From Eggerthellaceae bacterium UBA5906 (GTDB taxonomy: Bacteria; Actinomycetota; Coriobacteriia; Coriobacteriales; Eggerthellaceae): a stretch of 15,886 nucleotides of DNA. A model generated the notes under the pieces. The model made no database searches and was not told the origin of the DNA. It saw nothing but the letters and a program-made list of their open reading frames with translations. Position 1 is the stretch's first letter. Each line of letters begins with the position of its first letter. Shown here piece after piece: positions 7,774 through 13,871 of the stretch. The stretch is from contig DJEE01000127.1 in assembly GCA_002431805.1 (NCBI GenBank), positions 20,081 through 35,966 on the forward strand, in the 5' to 3' direction. Both the position numbers and the translations under genes were made by a program.

Positions 7774-9117
7774 CTAAAAAGTCAGATTTTCCAGGCGCTT
7801 GAACACTTCGTCTTTGCGCGTGAGGAAGTCCCACGGATCGAAAATCTCGTCAAGCGTTTCCTTGGAAAGCTTCACCTCGGGGTCGGCTTCCAGGCGCTCG
7901 CGATACGTAGGACCATCAACCGCGTTTTGGATGTCTTCCCACACGGCCATGGCGTTGCGCTGCACGATAACGTACGCATCCTCGCGCGTGATGCCCGTGT
8001 TCACCAGGGCAAGCAGCACCTTACTGGAGAAGATGAGGCCCTTCGTGCGCCACACGTTGTGCTCCATTTTTGCCGGATAGGTTTGCAGGCCATCCAGCAT
8101 CCACTGCATTTTGCCGAACATGTAGTCCAGCGCAATGAAGCTGTCGGCCAGTGCCACGCGCTCCGTACCGGAGTGGCTGATGTCGCGCTCGAACCACAGC
8201 GCCACGTTGTCAAGCGCCACCTGGGCATTCGCCTTCACACAACGAGCCAGGCCGCACACACGCTCGGCTGTGATGGGGTTGCGCTTATGCGGCATAGCCG
8301 ACGATCCCTTCTGGCCCTTCTTGAACGGTTCCTCCGCTTCGATAACGTCGGTTTGCTGCAGCAGGCGCACTTGCATAGCAATGGACTCCAGCGTTGCGGC
8401 GGCGCAAGCAAGCGCGCACATAACCTGAGCGTGGCGATCGCGCGCCAGCACCTGCGTGGACAGCGGGTCGGGCGTCAGGCCCAGCTTTTCGCACACATAC
8501 TGCTCAACGTAGGGGTCAATGCTGGAGTACGTGCCCACCGCGCCGGAAATAGCGCCGGTAGCGGCAACTTCGCGAGCCTGCTCCAAACGCGTTTGCGCGC
8601 GCTTAAGCGCCCAGGCCCAGCTGCCGAACTTCATACCAAACGTCATAGGCTCGGCATGGATACCGTGGGTGCGGCCCACGCACAGCGTATTTTGGAATTC
8701 GAACGCGCGGCGCTTGCACGTCTCTCCCAGCTGCTTGATGTCGTCCAGGATAATGTCAATGGCCTGCGTGATCTGGTACGACAGCGCCGTATCGCCCAAG
8801 TCGGACGACGTCATGCCATAGTGTACCCAGCGGCTAGGCTTTTCCTGACCCTCGGGCACATCGGCGTCAATGTACTCGGCCATGCAAGTGGTAAACGCAA
8901 TAACGTCGTGGTTCGTTACCTGCTCAATCTCGTCAATGCGCTCAACCGTGAAGTCGGCGTGGTCGCGAATCCACTGCGCCTCTTCCTTCGTGATGCCGGT
9001 CTGGCCCAATTCGGCCTGCGCCTCGCATGCCAGCACCTCGATTTCCTTCCAGATGGAAAACTTGTTCTGAAGCTCCCAGATGGCGCCCATGGCCGGGCGC
9101 GTGTAGCGGTTGATCAC
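7774..9117 (-). CDS. purB: Adenylosuccinate lyase
   Basis: A 447-residue cytosolic homotetramer of the fumarase/aspartase superfamily. It cleaves SAICAR to AICAR and adenylosuccinate to AMP, releasing fumarate in both. Visible landmarks are RYTRPAMGAIW (4-14), the TSSDLGDT loop (103-110), RTHGIHAEPMTFG with His151 (149-161), and the family signature GSSAMPHKRNPI (271-282), the mobile loop with catalytic serine. Length fits the family. I chose GTG at 9117 (MINRYTRPAMG) because AAAGGGG (9123-9129) lies five bases upstream and the protein family begins here; the frame stays open 25 codons further upstream. It is a single gene facing apeA, with the terminator between them. Together with guaB it covers both branches after IMP, but the two genes are far apart and not co-transcribed. 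Confidence 0.96.
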   Translation of the reverse strand: MINRYTRPAMGAIWELQNKFSIWKEIEVLACEAQAELGQTGITKEEAQWIRDHADFTVERIDEIEQVTNHDVIAFTTCMAEYIDADVPEGQEKPSRWVHYGMTSSDLGDTALSYQITQAIDIILDDIKQLGETCKRRAFEFQNTLCVGRTHGIHAEPMTFGMKFGSWAWALKRAQTRLEQAREVAATGAISGAVGTYSSIDPYVEQYVCEKLGLTPDPLSTQVLARDRHAQVMCALACAAATLESIAMQVRLLQQTDVIEAEEPFKKGQKGSSAMPHKRNPITAERVCGLARCVKANAQVALDNVALWFERDISHSGTERVALADSFIALDYMFGKMQWMLDGLQTYPAKMEHNVWRTKGLIFSSKVLLALVNTGITREDAYVIVQRNAMAVWEDIQNAVDGPTYRERLEADPEVKLSKETLDEIFDPWDFLTRKDEVFKRLENLTF

Positions 9118-9152
9118 AACGACCCCTTTCGCGCTTGCTAGTTGGTAAGGCC

Positions 9153-9158
9153 ATAATA
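9153..9158 (-). promoter_or_regulatory. Candidate -10 box of purB
   Basis: On the minus strand this reads TATTAT, one change from consensus, about 35 bases upstream of the GTG start. The best -35 candidate (TTCACG, 19 bases away) is weak. I saw no purine riboswitch and no obvious PurR-type box in this 237-base purB/MOSC intergenic region. Confidence 0.4.
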
Positions 9159-9354
9159 CCGCAGGCCACACGCCTAGCGTGAACCTGCGCATGTTTCTGC
9201 AAATGCTTTACGTACGCGAAACGCCCTTACGCGAGCGATGCTCGGCAGCCCGCACCGTTCGCAACCATTCGCGGATTCAACGTGCACTCTCGCCGAATCG
9301 TCCTCAGATATGATAGGATGCTCCCAGTTGTTCGCTAGGTTTATTGGGGGACTT

Positions 9355-9999
9355 ATGACGCAAACAAACGATACCGCCGCGCAGGAAAACGCCTGCACCG
9401 CATGCGAAGCGGATTGCGCAACGTGCGCAGCTGGCGAGAATGTTACTGTTTTTGAAAAGGGCCGCATGGAAGGCCCCAACGCTGAAAGCACCACGCACGG
9501 CACCGTGCGCGCCGTATGCGTTTCCAAGCGCAAGGGCACGCGCAAAACCGTGGTTGATGGCCCGGTTACCATCCAAGCGCATCACGGCGTTGCCGAAGAC
9601 GCGCATGCTGGCGAATGGCATCGCCAGGTCTCCCTTTTGGCGTGGGAGTCCATCGCAAAGGCCCAGGCCCGCGGCCTTGATGTGAAAGAAGGCGACTTCG
9701 CTGAGAACATCACCACCGAGGGCATCAACCTGATGGCGCTGCCGCTTGGCACGCAAATCAAAATCGGCGATGACGTGCTGCTGGAGCTTTCGCAGCAGGG
9801 CAAGGTGTGCCACCAGAAATGCGCCATCTACTATCTGGCCGGCGATTGCATCTTCCCGCGTGAGGGCATTTTCTTCGTAGCGCTCACCACAGGCCAGGTG
9901 AAAGCCGGCGACAGCATCGACGTGGTGAAGCTAGGCGACGGCACCTGCAAGTACACCCCGCAAGAAGCGCTTGACGAGCTGGCAAACACGCCGCGTTAA
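9355..9999 (+). CDS. MOSC-domain protein with N-terminal cysteine cluster
   Basis: A 214-residue soluble protein. Residues about 47-193 form a MOSC domain, the beta-barrel found at the C-terminus of molybdenum cofactor sulfurases and in related proteins that handle sulfur or molybdenum cofactor. The family motif GKVCHQKCAIYYLAGDCIFP (149-168) contains the conserved cysteine region, and DCIFPREGIFFVAL matches stand-alone MOSC proteins found next to MoaB/Mog-type genes. The N-terminus carries C14-X2-C17-X3-C21-X2-C24, a possible metal or Fe-S site outside the MOSC core. The ATG at 9355 follows GGGGG (9346-9350); an in-frame ATG at 9310 is possible but has no ribosome binding site. The gene stands alone, convergent with trkA. 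No other molybdenum cofactor gene is in the window, so its substrate is unknown. Confidence 0.88.
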   Translation: MTQTNDTAAQENACTACEADCATCAAGENVTVFEKGRMEGPNAESTTHGTVRAVCVSKRKGTRKTVVDGPVTIQAHHGVAEDAHAGEWHRQVSLLAWESIAKAQARGLDVKEGDFAENITTEGINLMALPLGTQIKIGDDVLLELSQQGKVCHQKCAIYYLAGDCIFPREGIFFVALTTGQVKAGDSIDVVKLGDGTCKYTPQEALDELANTPR

Positions 10000-10011
10000 C
10001 CGCAAAATGCG

Positions 10012-10050
10012 AGCAAAAAGAAAGGAGCCGAAGGCTCCTTTCTTTTTGCT
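10012..10050. terminator. Bidirectional terminator between the MOSC gene and trkA
   Basis: Perfect 18-base arms, AGCAAAAAGAAAGGAGCC (10012-10029) and its complement (10033-10050), surround a GAA loop. Each strand ends the stem with CTTTCTTTTTGC, so it can stop transcription in both directions. Its right arm overlaps the first two bases of the trkA stop codon (10049-10051, minus strand). Confidence 0.93.
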
Positions 10051-10720
10051 ACAACCCCTTGAAGATTGCGCGAACCTCGTCGATGGCTTCGTTATCCGCC
10101 ACCACGATGGCCTTGTCGCCCGGGAACAGCACCGTGTCCTCGTTCACCACTTCCACATCGTCGCGCGAGGCAACCGCCGCAATCAAACTATCTTGTGGCA
10201 TGGGGATAGCAGACGCCAACACGCCCGCGTCGTTGGAATGATGGCGCATGCGCGGCACCACCACCTCGGTAAGCATCACGTTGCCGTGCGTAAGCGACGA
10301 CACAACCGACACGCTGCCCAGCAACGTTTCCTCTTCAATCATGTTTGCGATAAGCGTGGTAGACGACACACATTCGATGCCCACCTCGCGGAAAATACGC
10401 AGGTTCTTCGGGCTGTTCACGCGCGCAATGCAACGCGGAACATTGAACACGCGCTGCGCGATTTCGCACGATACCAGGTTGTCGTCGTCTTGGCCGGTTG
10501 TGGCCACAAACACGTCCGCGCGGCGAATGCCCGCATCTTCCTGATACTTCGAATCGCAGCCATCGCCGTGAATCACCAGGTAGCGGCCTTGCAATACCAC
10601 CGACAGGCGATCGGCCGTTTCCAGGTCCTCTTCGATGATGGTCACATCGTTGCCGCTTTCCAGCAGCACGTTCGCCAAATATTCGCCAATCTTGCCACCG
10701 CCGGCAATCACTACGTACAC
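10049..10720 (-). CDS. trkA: TrkA-family potassium uptake regulator (RCK protein), second gene of the pair
   Basis: A 223-residue cytosolic protein that would bind NAD(H) and gate a Trk/Ktr-type K+ channel. A TrkA-N Rossmann fold occupies about 1-125, with GGGKIG (7-12) after the first strand and acidic Glu30-Glu31 at the end of the second strand, the pattern for NAD over NADP. HGDGCDSKYQEDAG and DDDNLVSCEIA follow, as in the family. A TrkA-C/RCK-C ligand domain covers about 138-223. It has one RCK unit, half of E. coli TrkA, so it likely works as an oligomer or with the neighbouring paralogue. The start is GTG at 10720, preceded by GGGAGG five bases upstream. It lies 176 bases downstream of the paralogue, beyond a highly folded spacer. 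No channel subunit is in the window. Confidence 0.92.
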   Translation of the reverse strand: MYVVIAGGGKIGEYLANVLLESGNDVTIIEEDLETADRLSVVLQGRYLVIHGDGCDSKYQEDAGIRRADVFVATTGQDDDNLVSCEIAQRVFNVPRCIARVNSPKNLRIFREVGIECVSSTTLIANMIEEETLLGSVSVVSSLTHGNVMLTEVVVPRMRHHSNDAGVLASAIPMPQDSLIAAVASRDDVEVVNEDTVLFPGDKAIVVADNEAIDEVRAIFKGL

Positions 10721-10751
10721 GAAAACCTCCCATTCGTACTAAAGTCAGTGA

Positions 10752-10851
10752 GCGGGGCTGTGGTGTATCGAATTGCCTTGAAACAAAGCGGCATAGGGCT
10801 TCGACCCATGCCACTGCAGTTGAAAGGCAAGGCGATGCGCCACAGCCCCGC
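10752..10851. repeat. 100-base nested inverted repeat between the two trkA genes
   Basis: The outer arms (10752-10770 and 10833-10851) pair at 17 of 19 positions, with a perfect 12-base core GCGGGGCTGTGG/CCACAGCCCCGC. After a 2x2 internal loop, TTGCCTT (10773-10779) pairs with AAGGCAA (10824-10830). Inside lies a further hairpin (10790-10812: GGCAT-A-GGG, loop CTTCGA, CCC-ATGCC). The two outer mismatches are G-U pairs in plus-strand RNA but A-C in minus-strand RNA. It could be a structured intercistronic RNA, a small palindromic repeat element, or a plus-strand RNA. No target duplication was seen at its edges. Confidence 0.7.
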
Positions 10852-10866
10852 ACAACGTCGAGACAG

Positions 10867-10890
10867 TTCGTTTGCCGGCAGGCAAACGAA
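10867..10890. repeat. Perfect 10-bp hairpin just after the first trkA stop
   Basis: TTCGTTTGCC (10867-10876) and GGCAAACGAA (10881-10890) are perfect complements around a 4-base loop. On the minus strand it begins six bases after the stop codon of the upstream trkA gene. No T-run follows, so it is more likely a transcript-stabilising or processing stem, or a weak terminator, than a classical rho-independent terminator. Confidence 0.6.
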
Positions 10891-10896
10891 ACCAAA

Positions 10897-11556
10897 CTAA
10901 TCCTGAATGTACTTGCTGAACTGCTCGATCAGTTCGTGGCGCACACATGCAAGCACCGAATCGCCGTTGTACAGAATCGACTCGCGCGTGGGAATGGAGC
11001 TGGCGCTGCCGTCGCCGCGCTCAAACGCCACGATGCGAATGTCGTGGTCGCGTTCAAGCTCGGACACGCGAATGGTGTTTTTCTCCGCCCAGCTAAGGTT
11101 CAGCGAAAAACGCAGCACCTCAAATTCGCCGAACGTGTCCAGGTGTGCCCCATGGCCCGAAACTACTTTGCTGAACACGTCCTCTGCCACCAGCGAGGTA
11201 CCGCACACGTAGTCAATGCCAAGCTGCATGTATGCGCGCTCGTGATCGGGGTTGTACAGACGGGCAATCACGTGCGGCACGTCGAACAAACGACTCGCCA
11301 CCTCGCAGCACATCAGATTCGTGTTGTCCAGCTGCGTTACCGCCGCCAGCACGTTGCACTCTTCAATGCCCGCCTTTTCCAGCGTTTCCTCATCGAAACC
11401 AACGCCTTGAATGGTGGACCCGTTGAAGTTACGGCCCAAATTGGCGAACGCGTCCACGTTGCGGTCGATCACGCACACATTGCTGCCGTTATCTGAAAGC
11501 ATGTTGGCAAGCTGCGACCCCACACGGCCACACCCCACCACAATAACGTTGCTCAT
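10897..11556 (-). CDS. trkA: TrkA-family potassium uptake regulator (RCK protein), first gene of the pair
   Basis: A 219-residue cytosolic protein, paralogous to the TrkA protein encoded downstream. Its TrkA-N Rossmann domain (about 1-125) has VVGCGRVGSQLA (6-17) with the GxGxxG nucleotide motif and Asp31 closing the second strand (VCVIDRN), expected for NAD(H). QLDNTNLMCCEVA and VPHVIARLYNPDH follow in family order. The C-terminal half (about 140-219) corresponds to a TrkA-C ligand domain. The ATG at 11556 is preceded by GGAAGGA. Tandem single-RCK TrkA genes also occur in other actinobacteria (mycobacterial ceoB/ceoC), which suggests a hetero-oligomer gating one channel. That is inference, because the channel gene is not here. 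It has its own upstream region, so it likely heads the transcript. Confidence 0.92.
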   Translation of the reverse strand: MSNVIVVGCGRVGSQLANMLSDNGSNVCVIDRNVDAFANLGRNFNGSTIQGVGFDEETLEKAGIEECNVLAAVTQLDNTNLMCCEVASRLFDVPHVIARLYNPDHERAYMQLGIDYVCGTSLVAEDVFSKVVSGHGAHLDTFGEFEVLRFSLNLSWAEKNTIRVSELERDHDIRIVAFERGDGSASSIPTRESILYNGDSVLACVRHELIEQFSKYIQD

Positions 11557-11722
11557 GCATCATCCTTCCCGAAGTTCAGGCAACAGAATAGCGCAAAAGG
11601 ATGGCTCGATGGCTTCGCATCGTTTCGACTCATAAACTTTTGCAGGCCGGCGAAGCGGCATAACCATTTCGCGACGTCCAGGAAGCCAACAAGCCAAAAC
11701 AATGCGGAGCCGTTGACCCACG

Positions 11723-11748
11723 AAAAAAGGCGGCCCATCGGCCGCCTT
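11723..11748 (-). terminator. Rho-independent terminator of the secreted lysozyme-like gene
   Basis: AAGGCGGCC (11727-11735) and GGCCGCCTT (11740-11748) are perfect arms with a 4-base loop. On the minus strand the stem runs directly into TTTTTT. It starts 3 bases past the stop codon of the lysozyme-like gene, isolating it from the trkA pair. Confidence 0.92.
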
Positions 11749-11751
11749 CCG

Positions 11752-12561
11752 CTATATCAACTCCATTTGAGCCAACGTTTTCGCATACCAATCTTCATAC
11801 GTTGGCGGACAATACTTGTTCGCATTGGCCAGGGAAATGGTATAGCCATAACCCTTTGCAAGCCCTTGCACATGCGCGTTGATGGACTCGCTCCAGCTGC
11901 CCCACGACGTGTCGCCCATCCAACCCCACGCATTATGGCTGCGGAAGCAATTCAGACCCTTCGTGGATTCCGTATTGGAAATTGCCGGGGAAAAACGCGG
12001 GTCAACGCCGTATTCCCACGCAGCTTCGGCGAAGTTTGCGCCATACCCTGCAAGCGGGCTGCCTGCTAAATACGCATCGATGCGCGCCGTCCACTCGCTC
12101 ATGAAGTCGGCCTTGCTTACGTTCCAATCAACTTCGGACAAGCCCGTCAAACCAGCACCGGCATCACGTGAAAGCTGAGCTGCGCGGTTCGCCAGCGCTG
12201 CATCGGTGTGCGCTTGATCCTCGATGCGTTGCGCTTCTTCAGCAGCAAGACGAGCCGCCTGCTCTTCAGCTTCAATAGCGGCAACACCCTTGGAGATGTT
12301 ACGCGTGCTTGCCGTTGCCAAACGAGACGTTGCCGTAGCGGAAGCGTCGTTAGCCTTATCGGACAAGGATTCAGCGGAGCCCGAGGCACCGCCCTGCGCG
12401 TTGGTTTCGCTAATACCGAACGTTTGCATATCGTGGGAAACGCCATTTGCGGCAGTTGCAAAGCCAACACCCAGGCAAGCTGCCAACACGCACGAAGCGC
12501 AAGCAAGACCGGCGATTTTCAGCGCCAGCCCCGTTTTCGGATGTGCATTTCGTTTCTTCAA
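11752..12561 (-). CDS. Secreted lysozyme/transglycosylase-like protein
   Basis: A 269-residue exported protein. The N-terminus is basic (KKRNAHPK) and followed by a hydrophobic core (residues 11-37) ending ATAANG, a plausible type I signal peptide. Residues 40-90 are Ser/Ala/Thr-rich, and 92-130 form a charged Ala/Glu-rich helix (KGVAAIEAEEQAARLAAEEA). The C-terminal domain (about 165-269) reads AAWEYGVDPRFSPAISNTES, then NAWGWMG, SWSESINAHVQGLAKGYG and YEDWYAKTL. This is the pattern of lysozyme-like and glucosaminidase-like cell-wall hydrolases, with Glu198 as candidate catalytic acid. I prefer TTG at 12561 because AAAGG (12568-12572) sits six bases upstream; the GTG at 12579 has no ribosome binding site. 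It is monocistronic, between its own promoter and terminator. A role in peptidoglycan remodelling is inferred. An LAAC box occurs in the signal, but hydrophobic residues continue after it, so a lipoprotein is less likely. Confidence 0.8.
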   Translation of the reverse strand: MKKRNAHPKTGLALKIAGLACASCVLAACLGVGFATAANGVSHDMQTFGISETNAQGGASGSAESLSDKANDASATATSRLATASTRNISKGVAAIEAEEQAARLAAEEAQRIEDQAHTDAALANRAAQLSRDAGAGLTGLSEVDWNVSKADFMSEWTARIDAYLAGSPLAGYGANFAEAAWEYGVDPRFSPAISNTESTKGLNCFRSHNAWGWMGDTSWGSWSESINAHVQGLAKGYGYTISLANANKYCPPTYEDWYAKTLAQMELI

Positions 12562-12673
12562 ACAATACCTTTCGCTCACAGCGCACTACCCTAAGCCGCT
12601 GAAGCGGCGACAGCGTATTTCATTGTTGCAGGAGTTGCTGTCAGACGGGCGTATGCTGTTTTTGACAGGGTAT

Positions 12674-12702
12674 ATTTTACCGGAGGGCCTTATCAGAGCC
12701 AA
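12674..12702 (-). promoter_or_regulatory. Candidate promoter of the secreted lysozyme-like gene
   Basis: On the minus strand TTGGCT (12697-12702) is followed after exactly 17 bases by TAAAAT (12674-12679): 4/6 and 5/6 matches to consensus. It predicts a leader of about 105 bases. The leader contains a GCCGCT/AGCGGC hairpin (12595-12608). The -10 overlaps the stop codon of the doubtful small ORF upstream. Confidence 0.5.
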
Positions 12703-12916
12703 ATTTTATGGAGACGCCCTCCATCATTTGTTCGGTTGACAAAGCACGATTTCGCATTTTCCCAGATAAGCGGTAGACAATTGCCGCGCCTGATAAGACC
12801 ACGCCCACAGCGCTCAACCGGCCAGCGGTCGTTACAAAAAGAGCAGCGGACGAAGCCTGCGCACCGTCCGCCGCAACAATGTTACCGAAAACGAGTAAAA
12901 GGAAGCACAATGTCAT
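12677..12916 (-). CDS. Possible small membrane protein, 79 residues
   Basis: I do not recognise this protein. The frame from ATG 12916 to TAA 12677 overlaps the last 35 bases of the PspC-domain gene upstream on the same strand. Two hydrophobic stretches, residues about 2-16 (TLCFLLLVFGNIVAA) and 24-49, are followed by a basic, polar tail (KMRNRALSTEQMMEG), so a two-helix membrane peptide is possible. No convincing ribosome binding site precedes the ATG; translation would have to be coupled to the PspC gene. Third-position base use is mixed, less GC-biased than in neighbouring genes. The segment could equally be the non-coding 3' region of the PspC gene. Confidence 0.35.
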   Translation of the reverse strand: MTLCFLLLVFGNIVAADGAQASSAALFVTTAGRLSAVGVVLSGAAIVYRLSGKMRNRALSTEQMMEGVSIKFGSDKALR

Positions 12917-13871
12917 GCTCGCGGCCGAGCGGCGTCACAAACGCCAGCTCGCGCAAAGGCCCAGGTTCCGCGTACAGCGTTAATCCCAACACGCAAAACG
13001 CCAGGATAAGCAGCGCCGCAATCAACACCGGAACGGGGCGGTATGCATGTAGGCCCACCGCAAAGCACGCCACGGCGCCAACCAGCAAAGGCCACAAACG
13101 CTCCGTCATGGTTTCAAGCGATTCCCACGCAACAACGCCCACGCTCATGGGAAGCAGCATGAGCCCCGCCGACAAAAGCAACACGCCCAGCAAAAACGTT
13201 GCCGCCTGCACTTGTTTGCCACCTGGCACGGACATGCGCACAATGCCCAGCACCACTAAGGCTACTGGCCAGCACTGCCACCATGCCACGCCGCGAATAA
13301 GAGCAGACACGGCAACGGAAACGCCCGCCGACACCAGCAGGCTGCCCGCAAGCAAAGCCGCGCATATCAACGCCGAAGAAGGCTTGCAAGCATTAGCAGT
13401 ATCAGCTGGGACTTGATTCACGGCGGAGGAAGACTCCGGGGCAGAAGCCCCGTTCCCTTCCAAAACGCCGCCGGTTTCGCCCGAAACAGCGTCATCTGAA
13501 CGCCCGAGCGATTGCGCAACCGAAGGGGGCTCGGGCGGCAAATGCGCAGCACCCACATATGGCGCAATTTGAGCGTATCGGACATTCGCCGCGTTTTTCC
13601 CGCGAGCACTGCGGCAGTCCACAACGCCAAACGTGTCAGACTGCACCGATTGAGGTTCAACATCAACTGGGCGCACGCGTTTTGGCGCCTTCGGCAAAAC
13701 CGCCCACAACGCCAAGTACAAAAAGCCGCCAAAACCAAGCGTCAAAAACGCGAACGCAACAAAGAAAATGCGAATGACCACCGGGTCAACGTTGAAGAAC
13801 TCCGCCATGCCGGCGCACACGCCGCCTACCAGCGCATTGCGCGACCGGTACATCTGGCGCTGCTTCGTCAC
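12882..13871 (-). CDS. PspC-domain multi-pass membrane protein
   Basis: A 329-residue membrane protein. The PspC domain is at the N-terminus (about 5-62): MYRSRNALVGGVCAGMAEFF, DPVVIRIFFVAFAFL, then YLALWAVLPKAPK. In the phage-shock system PspC is an inner-membrane sensor that relieves PspA-PspF control. In actinobacteria and Firmicutes the domain often heads larger envelope-stress proteins. A hydrophilic, Pro/Ser/Ala-rich linker (about 66-160) leads to about five more hydrophobic segments (166-190, 198-213, 221-242, 259-275, 280-300) that I cannot assign to a family. The start is GTG 13871, with AGGAGG upstream inside the corC-like gene. Start and stop overlap as GTGA, so the two are translationally coupled. 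No PspA or regulator is in the window, so an envelope-stress role is inferred. Confidence 0.85.
   Translation of the reverse strand: MTKQRQMYRSRNALVGGVCAGMAEFFNVDPVVIRIFFVAFAFLTLGFGGFLYLALWAVLPKAPKRVRPVDVEPQSVQSDTFGVVDCRSARGKNAANVRYAQIAPYVGAAHLPPEPPSVAQSLGRSDDAVSGETGGVLEGNGASAPESSSAVNQVPADTANACKPSSALICAALLAGSLLVSAGVSVAVSALIRGVAWWQCWPVALVVLGIVRMSVPGGKQVQAATFLLGVLLLSAGLMLLPMSVGVVAWESLETMTERLWPLLVGAVACFAVGLHAYRPVPVLIAALLILAFCVLGLTLYAEPGPLRELAFVTPLGREHDIVLPFTRFR

Noticed and set aside
7927..9141. Plus-strand ORF of 404 codons opposite purB
   Set aside because: purB is unmistakable on the minus strand; the opposite product is His/Arg/Gln-rich with no recognisable domain.
9118..9354. Purine riboswitch or PurR box upstream of purB
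   Set aside because: No purine-aptamer kissing-loop arrangement or recognisable PurR palindrome could be found in the spacer.
10721..10896. Classical insertion element or MITE between the trkA genes
   Set aside because: The nested inverted repeat has no target-site duplication and no transposase remnant; without other genome copies, mobility cannot be claimed.
12475..12480. Lipobox (LAAC) in the signal peptide of the lysozyme-like protein
   Set aside because: The hydrophobic core continues after the cysteine to an AxA-type site (ATA), so a type I signal peptide fits better.
12663..12680. Plus-strand TTGACA followed by TATATT
   Set aside because: The spacing is only about 4 bases, far too short for a promoter, and no plus-strand gene follows.
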